A DNA stretch of 64,000 bases from Hymenochaete sp. R1 (taxonomy: Eukaryota; Basidiomycota; Agaricomycetes; Hymenochaetales; Hymenochaetaceae): contig JAFREE010000080.1 in assembly GCA_019400425.1 (NCBI GenBank), forward strand, positions 49,960 through 113,959, read 5' to 3'. Below, one piece after another: positions 15,220-27,187 of this stretch. The number at the start of each line of letters is the position of its first letter. The first letter of the stretch is position 1. The translations under genes were made by a program, and so were the position numbers. Under the pieces are notes generated by a model that did not search any database, was not told the origin of the DNA, and saw only the letters and a list, made by a program, of their open reading frames with translations.

Positions 15220-17069
15220 ATGGCCTCCAACTTATCTATAACAGCTCGCACCATAGAATGGCTCGATCCAGCGGACGTGCCAGTTTGGGTCCAAGAAACC
15301 TGGATTGACGGCTACCTCTACGCTGCCTTGGCGACCGCTGTAATACACGACTCGAGTGAGTGACATATGCAAGACAGAAAGAAAAGCTTGACGCTAAGCT
15401 TTTATCAGCATGCACACTGAAGAAGGAAGTATGTGTTTATGACTTTCATCCGAATGTTGTCCATTGTTTGTTAAATTATCTGACCAGGTCAAGTACTTCT
15501 GGGTATGTCCGCCCGTCTTCTCCTTCTAAGAGTTTTGACTTAGTTGATTTTCAGACTCCTGGATTGAACGTTGCGAAATTCATCTACTTCATCGTGAGTA
15601 TTCCGCAATAAGATTTACTTAACATGCCGTGAGCATTTTTGTAGAATCGCTACTGTGGCATTGTTGGTGCGGCCATGAGTTTCTTCAGTGCGTTCTTTCA
15701 CATTGCGTTCGCGAAGCATTTGAACTGGCCTAAGGACACGCCTGGCAGGGAATGTTCACAATTCAACGCTGCTCGAGTACGTATTTTCTCCCAATAGTTT
15801 GCATACAGACATGATAGACTATCTCTTTAGATGTACGAGTTTTCTTCTTCAATCTAACTCTATCAGCAACAAAGTCGTCAGTACTAACACTGTACAGGTC
15901 GAGCGTATCTTTTCATATCAAACCTATCGAGTCAGTTAATTTGCTTCTCATCCTAATGGAGTTTCTAAGCATTATCTAATATGCAGACGCGATAACAATA
16001 CTCTCGATCAACTGTGTGTCTTTTGACTTCGCGACTATTTTCTTCGTTCATCAACACCTCAGATATTCTGACTATTAGAGTTCTGGCTCTGTGCCACAAA
16101 GGTTTGAGCTCGTAAGCTACGTCGCTTTCAATTTGTGACTATATTTATTACCAGAAAAAATGGTCGCCATAGTCCTTTACTCGCTACTAATCTGTGAGAG
16201 CCTGGTGAAGATAGCATTGGTGACCTATGGGTTGATTATACAAGATTGTAAGTGATTCGTGCCTTGTATATTCACTAATTCTCATTCACTAAATCACTGC
16301 GATTTCAGATGGCGTCATTCTTCTCACTGATAATCTATCCGGCTGCGCCCAGTTTGGGAAAATATCGCTGACGGTTTTGTTGATTGACTGGTTTGGCTTC
16401 ATCCATATATAATCTGCCATGATTGACTTACTTCAAGTGCAGGCTTACTCCACTGTCATTCGTGGCCGTGCTTTTGATCGTTGCCTTGTTCAAGGCAACT
16501 GACTTTTGGAAATTGAGCGGATTCCACGGTTCTCGACTGGTCAAGGTTCTTATCACCGATCAGATTGTCTACTTTGCTTTGTACGTTCTCTATATTTTCA
16601 CCCTTTATCACTTCCTTTTCATCCAATCAAACTGCATGCATCAGAGCTATGTCCTGCTCTGTATTCAATGTAGTGGGCGATACGTTTAGCTTCGACTCGC
16701 TCCTCTGGACAGGTGCCATGAACGCTCTCGGTAGTCCCACCGTCCTCTGCATTGTGGGAAGCCGTATGTTCTTCAATCTCAAAGAGGCGGCAGAGCATGG
16801 TGTCAACGAAGGTACCAACTGGAGTTCGCACAGTCTACACGTTAGTGACATTAGGTTTGATGGAGTACCAGTTTCGGAGTCGCCGGATCAGTAAGTTGCT
16901 TGTTGTTCTGCAAGCGCGATACAGAACGATTGATCCCATTTGTGTAAGCAGGTCGCAGAGCGCGGAGGGTAACATCAATTCCATCGTTGACCAAAATATT
17001 GAAGTGCAGGCGGGTTCATCTGTCGATGCACCGGCTGCGATTTCCTTGGATGAGCAGAATGAAGTTTAA
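15220..17069 (+). CDS. DUF6533-type integral membrane protein, paralogue C
   Basis: The ATG at 15220 begins MASNLSITARTIEWLDPADV and a helix (ETWIDGYLYAALATAVIHDS) follows. The microexon pair is 15409-15428 (TCTLKKE) and 15488-15502 (VKYFW). Downstream come NRYCGIVGAAMSFF, AITILSI, ILTIRVLALCHK, a helix in VLYSLLICESLVKIALVTYG, then WKLSGFHGSRLVKVLITDQI and MNALGSPTVLCIVGSRMFFN. The final exons encode a hydrophilic tail (SQSAEGNINSIVDQNIEVQA) ending LDEQNEV, TAA at 17067-17069. More diverged from A and B than they are from each other. It converges on CHS5. Same unknown function. Confidence 0.75.
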
Positions 17070-17390
17070 GGCGCCAAATAAAGCGTCGCAACCGAATTGA
17101 TGTATATGTAGTTTCGTTTCGTTTCGTTTATGTTCTACTTTCAAATCTGGACGTTGTCTTTTTTTGTATTTGACATGAACGTCAGTGATTCGTATTTAAA
17201 TCCTACGTTTTAGCTTCGCTGGAATAAATTATTGTACTACCGGAAGCCGTCGCAGCGAGAGAGAAAAGTAAGCATATTCGAATAACAACATAGACCACAC
17301 GAGCAATGAAAGACACGTATGCCGCACAAAGGAACACGATGAATAAATTATGCATCAGACAATACGGGGTTATCCTCGAAGAACTGACAT
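17070..17390. other. Intergenic, convergent gene C/CHS5 3' ends
   Basis: 321 bases between two stop codons. It contains three tandem TTTCG units near 17112-17127. No gene seen. Confidence 0.5.
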
Positions 17391-19159
17391 TCAATTCAAC
17401 GAAATCTCCTCCGTTGCCCCAATATCATCGTCCCCATCACCTTCTCCAAGGTCTACGCGTTCCTTCTCTTTTTCGACAGGGTCGGGTGGAGGAACTTCCA
17501 TACGAGTCGATGTCGGTGAACGCATATCCTCTTCCTCTTCCTCCTCTTCATCTTCGCCATCATTTTCATCCTTCCCATGACCCTCATCACTCTCGTCCTC
17601 ACCACTCTCTTCCCCTTCGTCTTCTTCCTTCACCGAGTCCGTCGACTTTGACTTCCCAAGCGACATCGCAGACATAGACTCAGGTAACGAGGGCACAGGC
17701 GGCGGCGCACCTTCCTCCTGAGGTGGTGAAGGAGGCGGGAACTTGAAGTTGCGATCCATGGTCCCGTTCCTCGTATGCTTTTCCGATGCCGATACGGGCG
17801 ATTTCACTTCTCTCGTCCCAGGTGATCCCTTTTTGTTTTCCTCCAAGCCCTCGTTCTCGACCTCGGCCGATTCGTTTATGACAGGTTCGGTCGGTTTGTT
17901 TTGGTTAACGAATCCTGAAGCGGATGCTTCAGCTTGTGTACTTCCTCGTCGCTGTGGAGGCATGGAAGCTCGGTTGGCTGCTGACGAAGAAGTTGGGCTC
18001 GTCTGCGAGGTTTCGCGTGTCGGCGACCGTTGGAGATTCACTTGAGACATGGATTGAGGTCGTTGAAATGAGGTTGAGCTGAGAGGCATGTTCGGGGTAG
18101 TGCCGAGGTAGAATTGTGCGATGGGTATCATTCTAACAAGCGTCGTCAGGTTCTCGCGTCGGTAAATTACCAGATCACGGTACGGTAGGACTTACTTTCG
18201 TTCTGAGTGACAAGCTAAAATCCAGTGCGGCTGTAAGACGGGTATACTCAGTTGTAACGCTCTTTGATATTCCACTCCCGGTCCCGCATTAGCTGCTGAA
18301 CCTTCCCCAGCAGGAGTCGTGCACACAAAATGTGTCGTATCAATTTGAATCTTATCGCTCCACCGTGCCCTCATCTCCTCCAGTGCCCTCTTCGCATCTT
18401 CCAACATAGCTTTATCCGCAACCGTGCCAAAGCAAACGGAAATGCCCGAGGTATCTGTCATTGTGTGCGTACGGACTCGGACGACGTTCGATGGGAAAGT
18501 ACCAGCAGTTGTACGCAAGATGAGCTGGAAGGTGTAGTCGGAGTTGAGCTCGAGGCCCGAAAGTTTTGTGGATGTATTATGAAGAGGCTGGGGGATGGCA
18601 GCGAGGCGTTGCCCATTCCGATAAATATCGAGCGAGCGGAGTTTGGCAGTAGCCAGGTGAAGAGCGGGCCATTCTAGGGTAACGGAAGTTTGAGTGACAT
18701 TGCGGACCTATATTTTTTTGCATAAAGGTTTCAGTAAGTCTCTTGAAACTTGCCGGTGTAGACATACCTCTAAATTTGGGGGCTGGGGAGTATCTACGCC
18801 AAAAGTATTGTAAATTTCCTTCTGCAAGTCCCAGAACTCCTGGTCCCGCCGTTTCTCCTCCGCAGTATTCCTATTGACAGAAATATTGACTATGGATCCT
18901 GTTGTTGCACCGGGTGGTAATAGTATCGAAGGAAACTCGATGAGGTGAGCTCGTTCACCGAGCAGTATCTAGTCGCAAGAATTAAGGCAATGTCCAGCTG
19001 CGCAGAGTTCACAATTATCTCACCGCCATTCCCGCATCTACAAAGACTTGTCAGCCCGCAGTATCCGCAAGAATATGTATCAGATATACCTAGCTTTCCG
19101 ACAGTAAACATGAAGCTCTCTGGGGTCTTGGTCATTGTAGCCAATTTCGCCATGGTCAT
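17391..19159 (-). CDS. CHS5: CHS5, exomer scaffold subunit
   Basis: Chs5 builds the exomer coat at the trans-Golgi network, which carries chitin synthase Chs3 and other cargo to the plasma membrane. The ATG at 19159 (or 19153, 19135) leads into FMFTVGKLDAGMAILLGERA and HLIEFPSILLPPGATTGSIV, the Chs5 N-terminal dimerisation and Arf1-contact region, assembled from three short exons. A fibronectin type III domain follows (TLEWPALHLATAKLRSLDIY ... ELNSDYTFQLILRT), then a BRCT domain (ISVCFGTVADKAMLEDAKRA ... HFVCTTP ... IPVLQPHWILACHSERKMIP). The C-terminal third is disordered, rich in Ser, Pro and Glu, with a long acidic run (about 17520-17620) and the end EEISLN. This domain order is diagnostic of Chs5. 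It diverges from RPS12 over 273 bases. Confidence 0.93.
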
Positions 19160-19243
19160 GGTGGAAACGCGAAGAGAGAGAGAGTCGGTCGGCAATTGGA
19201 CGTGTTCGTGGCTGTGTCGTGCAAAAGTAACGTGACCGCTTTT

Positions 19244-19249
19244 CACGTG
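19244..19249. promoter_or_regulatory. CACGTG E-box in the CHS5/RPS12 divergent promoter
   Basis: TCACGTGA at 19243-19250 lies between the CHS5 and RPS12 start codons, 85-91 bases upstream of the CHS5 ATG and about 184 from the RPS12 ATG. Confidence 0.5.
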
Positions 19250-19432
19250 ATGTGCGCACAGACCACCCTCTCGCTATCAACAGAAACTTCAGCCTTACTT
19301 CTCACTTTTCTCCTTGCATCAACGATAGCGGACGAAGACATCACCTCGTTCTTTGACCTTAAAAACCAGAAACGTATGTTCCTATACTCTCATTGTTCTA
19401 TGGGATGAGCTCAACGAATGACGCAAAACAGG

Positions 19433-19928
19433 ATGTCTGACGCTGGAGATGACGTTCAAGTCGAGGCTGCCGCCCCAGAGGTGGAGGTCAGCGAAGCCCC
19501 CAAGGGCAAAATGTCTGTCACAGACGCTCTTCAAGTTTGTTTCAATCCAAAATATCCTACTTGATGGTCTTATTGACCTTCGATTGCAGCAAGTCTTAAA
19601 GAACGCGCTCGTTCACGACGGTCTTGCGCGCGGTCTTCGTGAGTCTGCCAAGGCTCTCGACCGGCGCGAGGCCCATCTGTGCGTCCTCAACGAGGAGTGC
19701 AACGAAGACGCCTACAAAAAGCTTATCGAGGCTCTTTGCGCTGAGCACCACATCAACCTCATCAAGGTACCGGACGGGAAGGAGCTAGGCACCTGGGCCG
19801 GCCTCTGTAAAATCGATCGGGAAGGCAACCCGCGTAAGGTCGTGTCTTGCTCGAGTGTAGTGGTGAAGAACTATGGCGTGGAGAGCGAAGGCATGAATGT
19901 TCTGTTGGAGTACTTCAAGAACCGCTAA
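19433..19928 (+). CDS. RPS12: Ribosomal protein S12 (eS12), 40S subunit
   Basis: Small-subunit ribosomal protein of the beak region. The ATG at 19433 gives [20 protein letters not shown], the acidic N-terminus usual for eS12. One intron (19535-19589) joins SVTDALQ to [19 protein letters not shown]. The second exon carries [40 protein letters not shown] and [19 protein letters not shown] to TAA at 19926-19928, giving 146 residues, the usual length. A likely 5' UTR intron ends just before the ATG (GTATGT near 19374 to CAG at 19431). A GTGAGT immediately after the stop, paired with CAG near 20010, suggests a 3' UTR intron as well. Confidence 0.96.
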
Positions 19929-20805
19929 GTGAGTATCAACCTTCGCTAATCGTCCGAGCCTTCTTGTTTTCCTCTTTGCCCACGTACCACACCTGTGTGA
20001 TGACAAACAGACTCCCTCAACGGAGGAGGATATATCCTTCCTTGAAGAGAAACGTCTATCCGGAATCATTATATGTTGTCTGACTTATTTCGCCTGCGTC
20101 CTTTATGTTGTCGTTCAGAGCGCCATGCTGACTGTTTTACTTGCAGATATCGTGTATCTTGTAATATGCTCGTCAAAACTGTAACCTGTACTCTTCGCTT
20201 TTTTTTCGCACGTCGCATGTTTTCTTTCCTATCCACAATTTTTATAAGTCAGAATGGAACGAGTCGACTCGAATTAAAAATTTCTTCAGCTTGAATTTGG
20301 TTATGATTACATAAGACGTAGGCTCGGTTAGCCTCCGGGGCCGAAGCCCAGTATATATGGGATCTGCAGCGACCCTGAGCATTCAACAGCTTGCAGGCAG
20401 GCTGTGACAAGCAAACATTAATGTTGGCCGACCTCCCGCAATTCATCTCCCCCAGGTCGCTTTCAGGCGATGGCACGGACGCGGGACTGACTGTTGCTCT
20501 CGAACGACCACCAGCAGATAAACCGTCTGCAAGAGCGTCCCTCAAGCCGTACATACCGTTTAGGGCATTCCGCTGCTTTAAGATAGCCAGAGACGGCAGC
20601 ATCAAGAAGCTCGCGTTGTTCCGCTTTTGCAAGGTGCTTATCGCCGTACCGGTGACTTCAAAGCATCCCTCAAGTTCTCAAGCTCGACTTCTCTCCTGCC
20701 TGCTTGCTTCGCCTTGCCGTACGGGCGGCTGATGCTCGTGCCTGTACGGGCCGTCGATGTTGACGTCCAACTACCAACAGAACAGGTGCTGTTCTATGCG
20801 CGGTT
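19929..20805. other. RPS12 3' region and intergenic DNA before gene D
   Basis: Holds the RPS12 3' UTR with a probable intron. From about 20300 to 20730 the frame stays open on both strands (up to 127 codons on minus), but the translations resemble no family I know and lack a good start, so no gene is called. It could contain an upstream exon of gene D. Confidence 0.4.
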
Positions 20806-22963
20806 ATGCACCGGTGCGTCTCACTTCCCTACACGAAAGCAGCTCCCCACCGACCAAAGATACACTATTTTGAATGGGATGACCCAGCTTCGGCATCTGC
20901 TATCATACTTTACGATCAACGTGCGTCCTGCTATATCTGTGATTCTGTCTCCTCACGGGGCCAGAATTGACTGACGAGATTTTGATCCCGTCCTGTCTCG
21001 GAACGCTTTTGGGTCTTCAACTTGTCGTCAGTGATAACGATTGGTGACGAGGTCCGGTTGATTTGGGTGCGCCATTTTTAAAAATTAAAAATTCCGGGGC
21101 AACATTAATAATCGAATGACCGATGGCTTGCCTGTAGGGCTCGAGATGGTCCGCTGGAAAACTTGTCTTCTTGGTCGTACGTTCCGGATGTTGGTTCTGG
21201 TGTTCATTCGGCTGAAATAAATATCAACCAGACTCGATATTATAACGTCTTCACTGTTGTGTGCGTCTTCGTCAAGAATCTGACCTAATACATTCATTAA
21301 CATTTTTCAATCAGATTCAACTCTAGCAGTTCGTCCTAAAATACCCCTTTTTCTGTGACAAGATACTCAGAACTGTTTTACAGTCTTGTATTCTTCAGAT
21401 ATTAGCTCTCACTTGTGCGTATAATTTACACATTCCCTTACGGTGAACCTGAGCTTATATCCAAAATCCAAAATTCTTAGATGTAAGTGATGATATGCGA
21501 CGAAGACTTCTTGACTTCTGATCAATTAACCTACTAGGTTTTGCATGGCTACGTTGGCAAGCCATTTCCGGAATCTTCGTTTATTGCCTAACAGAAAGTA
21601 CGTGTTTTTCTTCCTTATCACAGTTGGCACATTGGTCCTATCGATTATTCCACGAGCAGTTATTCTTATGCTACGATTGTACGCGATGTACAGTTCCAAT
21701 CGTTGGATTCTTGCCACATTAATCTTGGGGTTTGTAATGGTGCTCATTGCAGAGGCACTCATCATCGGCCTATCAACACACGCGCAGCTATGTAAGTTCA
21801 TAGTATCTCTCGGATTATATTGGTTCACCCCTCACCCTTACTTTTTGCAAAGATCAAATAACTACCGAACGCCTCCCCATGTCCACCTGCATCCTTGCTA
21901 ATACATGGCCGCTCTCATATCTCTATTGGCTCCCATTCTTAACCTTCGAGACCCTCCTCTTCGCACTTGCCGTTACTAAAGGCGTGCAAGCTATCCGCGA
22001 ATCGGATGCATATTGCTTCGCGGTGGAGACGGTGAAACGAATCACGGTACCCACAAGGGCACTAAAAGCGATCGAGGTCCTCATAAGAGACTCGGTCCTC
22101 TATTTCGTTTTGTGAGTTACGACCATCGGCTCTTCCGTTAGGCAAGGTATATGTATGCTAACGCAGTTAACCCAATCCCGATAAGAATCTTTGCCATCTT
22201 TGTCGCAAATACCGTCGCTTGGATTATTCACTCTGGCCGGTATGGCGAGATCCCCGTCTCCCTCGCCGTCGCTCTATCCACCACCATGGCCCAACGCCTC
22301 CTCCTAAACATCCGAGCGAACTTCGAGCGGAGACAAAGCGGGTCGGATAACGTCGACCTGGACGATCCTGATGCCGATCCTAGCTCGTACGGAGATGATT
22401 CGTGGGGTGTCAGGATGGGAGCTGGGGAGGTGACGGGGGCTTCGGATACACTTGCGTTGAGCGTGTTTGATCATGAGGTTGGAGATGGGGCTTGCACGAC
22501 TATGGGGACGGTGGTTGCATCTCCTACGTCCATGTTGTCACCCACTCTGACGTTCGCGAAGGAAAGAGGGGAGATGGGCAAAGGATCTGGGTCGGGCAGG
22601 AGCCTTGCCGAGAAAGGGAAGGCGGTATCCCGCGCATCTGATGACGCTGATGGGGATGAACAAGTTGGAAAGGCGCGTTTGTCTGAAAAAGGGATAAATC
22701 CTGAAGCGCGCATACATCATGCAGAGAAGACATTGAGCGGGACAACAGCAGCCTCACCAGTATCCCGGACAACATCTTTATCTCTACTACCGTCGAAAAG
22801 CGAAGATGATGAAAACGGACACGGTGATGAAAATACCGAGGTCCATGAGGAGGACTCGATCGGACAAAGATCGAAGACCAGCGATGGGGATGTTGAGTCC
22901 AGATGTGCCCATTTGGGCGAAGACAATGTTACAGGCGAACTGGGCAGACCGACATCACGTTGA
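20806..22963 (+). CDS. Divergent DUF6533-type membrane protein with acidic tail, paralogue D
   Basis: Built from spliced pieces. The N-terminal DUF6533 core reads DDPASASAIILYDQ, then after an intron (about 20921-21028) LITIGDEVRLIW, then SRWSAGKLVFLV and TRYYNVFTV. A later exon gives GFAWLRWQAISGIFVYCLTE, which splices to ILMLRLYAMYSSNRWILATL, a strongly hydrophobic block. ILANTWPLSYLYWLPFLTFE and RALKAIEVLIRDSVLYFV follow, and the last exon gives IFAIFVANTVAWIIHSGRYG and LSTTMAQRLLLNIRANFE. After the membrane part comes a soluble tail of about 200 residues rich in Asp, Glu, Ser and Gly, to TGA at 22961-22963. The ATG at 20806 is only the best candidate. Unlike A-C, E and F it lacks the microexon pair and keeps the common DEVRLIW form, so it is a separate subfamily. 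Function unknown. Confidence 0.6.
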
Positions 22964-23994
22964 AAGATAGCTAAGAATCCTTTAATTTCTCTTTCTTTTC
23001 TTTTGGCAATTATGTTTGGTGTAATTTGTATTTGTGCATGGTTTCGTAACCCGGGTCTACTTCGTGAGCAGTTGAGCTATTGCAAGAAATGTTTGTGGTG
23101 TTCTGTTGAAGCGGAAATTGTCTCAGCTATGGTGCACAGTCTTTCCCGCCTCTAATTGCGTTCCACGAGTACGACAGCCATACTTCTGATGCTGGTGAAG
23201 CGTCGAGTGTCAGTTCTTTTTGCTAAATTAGCACCTGGGTAAAACACGTTGAGCAGTGACGTGTCATGTATGAGTGAGATTGTTGCAAGTAATCCGAACG
23301 TGTAGCTTCTCTACGCTTGCTCTGATGGAACAAACTGTCATATCTGGCTACTTGCAATCGCAGCATACTTGTCCTGCACTTTCTCTCTACGTACTGGGAG
23401 CTTTGTTTGTTTGTGCTTGGAACGCGTCGCGCGACGCGTTTCGCTCTTACAAATATATTCAGTCTGAAGATTTTCCTCCGGTCACGACGCGTCGTTTGCT
23501 CGCCCTTGGCTTCAAACCACGATCACGCCACTACCTAGCTCAAATCGTAGCCTCACTCTGACGATGCGATTGCATTCAATATATTTTTGCAGTTTCCCCG
23601 AGCCTGGGAGTAAAGGCCGGGAAACGGAATGCATTTCACTTCCTCGCTCAAGTCTAAACATCTACTCCGTACCGATTGGACTTTCGATTCGATGGAAGAC
23701 CCAGACCAGCCACAGTGAACTTGTGGCTCAATAACTGAATTGATATGGTGCACTGGGCTGTCTGGTGTATTCTGTCTCGGTGAAACATCCGAGCAGGGCG
23801 CATACACAACCGGGTGTTTTCTCCGATTGCAAGTCTTGCAAAGCCTAGAGAATAATATTGACCCATCTTGGGACTCTTCTCTATAAAATCTCTCCGTTCT
23901 CCTGACTTTCAAGACCCAACTCGCAGTCATCCACTTCATCCGGCCTCGGTCTACAAGTTCGTAGTCACTTGAACAACCACACAAACCCACTACC
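22964..23994. other. Intergenic, promoter of the RlpA-like gene
   Basis: About 1 kb. An open stretch at 23280-23560 begins without an ATG and has no recognisable content. The right end is the promoter of the secreted-protein gene. Confidence 0.45.
23882..23887 (+). promoter_or_regulatory. TATA box of the RlpA-like gene
   Basis: TATAAA in the context CTCTATAAAATCTC, 113 bases before the ATG at 23995, followed by pyrimidine-rich sequence. It suggests a strongly regulated gene. Confidence 0.5.
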
Positions 23995-24640
23995 ATGGTT
24001 TACTTCACCAAGTCTATTGCTCTCGTCCTCGCATTCGTCGCTGCTAGCGTTTTGGCCTCACCCGTCTCCGATGCAGAGGCCAATGCGAGCAATGACTCTG
24101 AGGTCATTGACAAGCGCGATAACAATGTTCGCATGACTTGGTTCCATGCCGGAGTGTAAGTATTCCAAGTGATGAATTTTATTGTGCACGAGCTGAAGGG
24201 CTGCAACAGGGGTGCATGCGGGCATAAAAACACAGACAACGACTTCGTGAGTACACTTCGCGTCGAATGTCGCGTACTCAACTTCTGTTTATTGACGTGT
24301 ATCATTTCCAGATTGTCGCACTTAACGGTGCCGTATGTCTTCTTTGCTATATGTTACAAGACGAAGAAGGATTGATAAACGTCGGATTAGGAATACGGAA
24401 ACGGGCAACACTGCGGCAAGAAGATCCAGATTACCTCGAGAGGCAAGACGCACACAGCTACGATTCAGGACAAGGTATTTTTTTCGCGTGTTTGATATTA
24501 TTACTTTTTTGTCTGGTTAACGGTTGAAAATTCAGTGCCCAGGATGCCCCAAGGGTGGGCTCGACTTGACTCCTGCCCTCTTCAAGGCCTTCGCCCCTTT
24601 GGACGTCGGTGTCCTCACCGGAAACTGGAAATACGTCTGA
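23995..24640 (+). CDS. Small secreted RlpA-like (double-psi beta-barrel, expansin-like) protein
   Basis: Extracellular protein of the fungal RlpA/barwin-like class, usually tied to cell-wall loosening, stress or host contact; no enzyme activity can be read from the sequence. The ATG at 23995 starts a clear signal peptide (YFTKSIALVLAFVAASVLAS). A short pro-region ends in a dibasic KR that could be a Kex2 site. Four introns must be removed to give TWFHAGVGACGHKNTDNDF, IVALNGA, EYGNGQHCGKKIQITSRGK and THTATIQDK, then CPGCPKGGLDLTPALFKAFA and LDVGVLTGNWKYV to TGA at 24638-24640. The CPGC...LDLTPALF block and the end GNWKYV are hallmark positions, and the paired cysteines fit the fold. About 130 residues. 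The model is convincing because all exons are needed to restore the domain. Confidence 0.85.
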
Positions 24641-25423
24641 GACATGAATCGATCGATAAGCCGGCACGCCTTAAGGGTGGCTTGCTTCATTCATAGATGT
24701 GGGTTTAATTGGTTAAAGCAGTTAGTCATTATACATACGTGTTGCTCCAATGCAGGTTATAGAGTTGAATAATAGGAGTAATTGTTCTTGCTTATCGATA
24801 CTCCCGAGGTGCCGTATATTCTAAATTAAGGCTGCATCCTGAAGCAAGGATACGTTCGACAATTTCAAACGAGTTAACGTAGTTTCGGTAAGGGTTGGCA
24901 AGCTATTCAGAGTCACCATCACAGATCTCAAGGCTTTCTTTTCTCACGTTTACTTCTTTGGTGAGGTCGGTGGGCAACATGATGATGATGATCTTGATTT
25001 TGCATTTCCACGCGACTAATCAACATAAAAACGAGGCTCAAGTTAGCGAGACTCTGTTGAGATAGAGCAGTAACTACGGACTATGCGACCATAGCCGAGG
25101 GCGAGTACACTCAGGACAAATTCGTAACCACCATTGTGTGATCAGAAACGATCAAGTAACGATGGTGCTCCCAACCGAGGATATGTCTTGATGATGATCA
25201 ACGACCAATGCCTGTGTGTCATGCCGATGCTGATGCAGAAGTCCCTTCTCCAGACAACCGATTTCACATGATGGACAAACAGAGCAAAGTCCCATTATAC
25301 CGCTATACATTCCTTTGCTATTGAGGCACTGCATCAATTTGCTACATCGACAGTCAAGATAGTCAACAACAGGAGTCAGAACCCCCTCCCCCAGACCCCT
25401 TTCCTCAACTTAACGCCTTCTGT
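24641..25423. other. Intergenic between RlpA-like gene and gene E
   Basis: 783 bases between convergent genes. No open frame of interest; a short GATGATGATGAT run lies near 24980. Confidence 0.5.
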
Positions 25424-27187
25424 CTAAGCTTCAAAGTGCGAATAAATACTACTATTCTCTGATTTTGACCTTGACATCAGAAAAGAAGTCATTTTATAGA
25501 ACCAAGGCCAGTCAAAAAAAGCGTACTGATCAGGGCGTCCAGGAGCAGCAGCAAATAACATGCTACCTGCAGGGGATGCATGGGACCCCCAATTTGTGCC
25601 TTCGTTGACTCCATTATCAGCGGCCTCTTTGAGATTGAAGAACATATGGCTCCCAAGGATGCAAAGAAGCTGTGGGCTTGCCAGGAAGGCAAAGAACGTC
25701 GTTGAGGACGATTCGGCCTTGATGTTCCCCATCAAACCAAAAGTTAAAGAAAGGTTTACTCTATTGCAAAGGAAGAAAGGATATTTTCAGAAAATGCGCT
25801 CGAATAGAAAATGGACATAAGGGCTTACAAGCCATAATAGAAGAATTGATCTAAGATGATGACTTTGATGAGTTTAGACCCCGTAAAACCAGTGAGTTTC
25901 CAGTACCCTGAACCCTTAACGAGAGCGAGAATCATGAGTAGGGCGCTGTATGCGATTGGTACAGTCCTATGTAATCGTTATGTCAGTCTAGCTTGGAGAA
26001 TTATTCTCTGGCTATTCGTCGCGTACACGTCCAATATGAAAATGACTGTAGCGTTAATATTCGCTACGCCACACGCAGTAGCAAGACTTCCTAGATGCAC
26101 AATGCCAACTACATTGGCAAAAATAGGACTGAGTATCAGTGCATTGAGTTTTCGGGCCAAAGCCACAGCGTACTGTCTTGCGAAGCGGCAATGTAGAGAA
26201 CGAAGGTCGTTCTGAATATGATCGATAGGATCAATAACGCGTATAAAAAGATGCTCATGTTCCTTTCTACACGTTTGCATGAGTGGCGATCAGCGGGACA
26301 GGTGATATTTCCGCCAACTTTTGTGATAAAGTGCCAGTACTCGGATCGTTAAAATATCTACAGAGAACCCCCCTCAGCATATGTTTTTCGTAAGTCAACA
26401 AAGTTCGAGCTCACAATCAATTGCAGATCGGGAAAGACCGACTGCGTAAATACACGCGGGTCAGGTCGCAATCGTAGTAACTTTTATTATAGGCTCACGG
26501 GATACGCTAGGTAACCAATGCCAAGCTCGACCTGTGGAATGTTAGAATCCATTGTATGGTCGAAACAAAGTCGAACACAATAACATCTAAAAGTGATCGT
26601 TAGTCCGGATCTATTACCACATGATCGGATAGACTTGCAAGATGATGCCTTCGTTATAGAGAAGCCCTAAGTAAATGAACAATGATTCACCAAATCGCCC
26701 CAAAAAACATTCACGAGTGCGCACCTAGAATCCTCGCGACAGCTCCGATGATTCCTGCATATCGGTTCTGTAAAAATAATCAACGATGGCAAGCAAGAAA
26801 GGGATCGAAGGATCATCTGACCAAGAAGTACATAACTTTCGTCGTATTTATCGTTCCAGACTTCATTGAGAATTAGCTGAGAAAGCGGATCGATTAAGAT
26901 AAATGTCTACCCAGAAGTGGCCGACCTAAGGTTTCAAATCAAATTCGTCCGATATTTGTCGTTACAAATGAGTACGTACCTCTCTGTCCATTGTACATAC
27001 TTTTGGCAAGAGTGAGCGATATTCCGAAAGAGATTGTCAAAAACGCACCCGAATCATAAATTAATACACAGGCCAAAGCAAGAGTAATACAAGTATTACG
27101 GGTAGCTGATTGAAGCCAAAGAATTGATTCCTCCAGACCGAAAATTGACGAAAACTCTCGCACAGCGAGAGTCTCGTTTACAAACAT
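25424..27187 (-). CDS. DUF6533-type integral membrane protein, paralogue E
   Basis: The only member of the group on the minus strand. The ATG at 27187 begins MFVNETLAVREFSSIFGLEE, then a helix ending LALACVLIYDS. Microexons at 26980-26999 (VCTMDRE) and 26911-26925 (VGHFW) match those of A, B, C and F in length and phase. Next come TTKVMYFL and NRYAGIIGAVAR, then several hydrophobic exons across 26300-25850. The C-terminal block reads FFAFLASPQLLCILGSHMFF then NLKEAADNGVNEGTNWGSH. The final intron is a multiple of three, so a read-through form would also stay open; with it removed the end is DQSKSENSSIYSHFEA, with the stop codon at 25424-25426. Function unknown. Confidence 0.72.

Noticed and set aside
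20249..20732. Overlapping open frames on both strands between RPS12 and gene D
   Set aside because: Neither has an ATG in good context or a recognisable domain; open frames on both strands suggest base composition rather than coding.
23280..23996. Frames of 95 (plus) and 147 (minus) codons upstream of the RlpA-like gene
   Set aside because: The plus frame begins without ATG, and the minus frame covers the promoter with its TATA box; no domain content in either.
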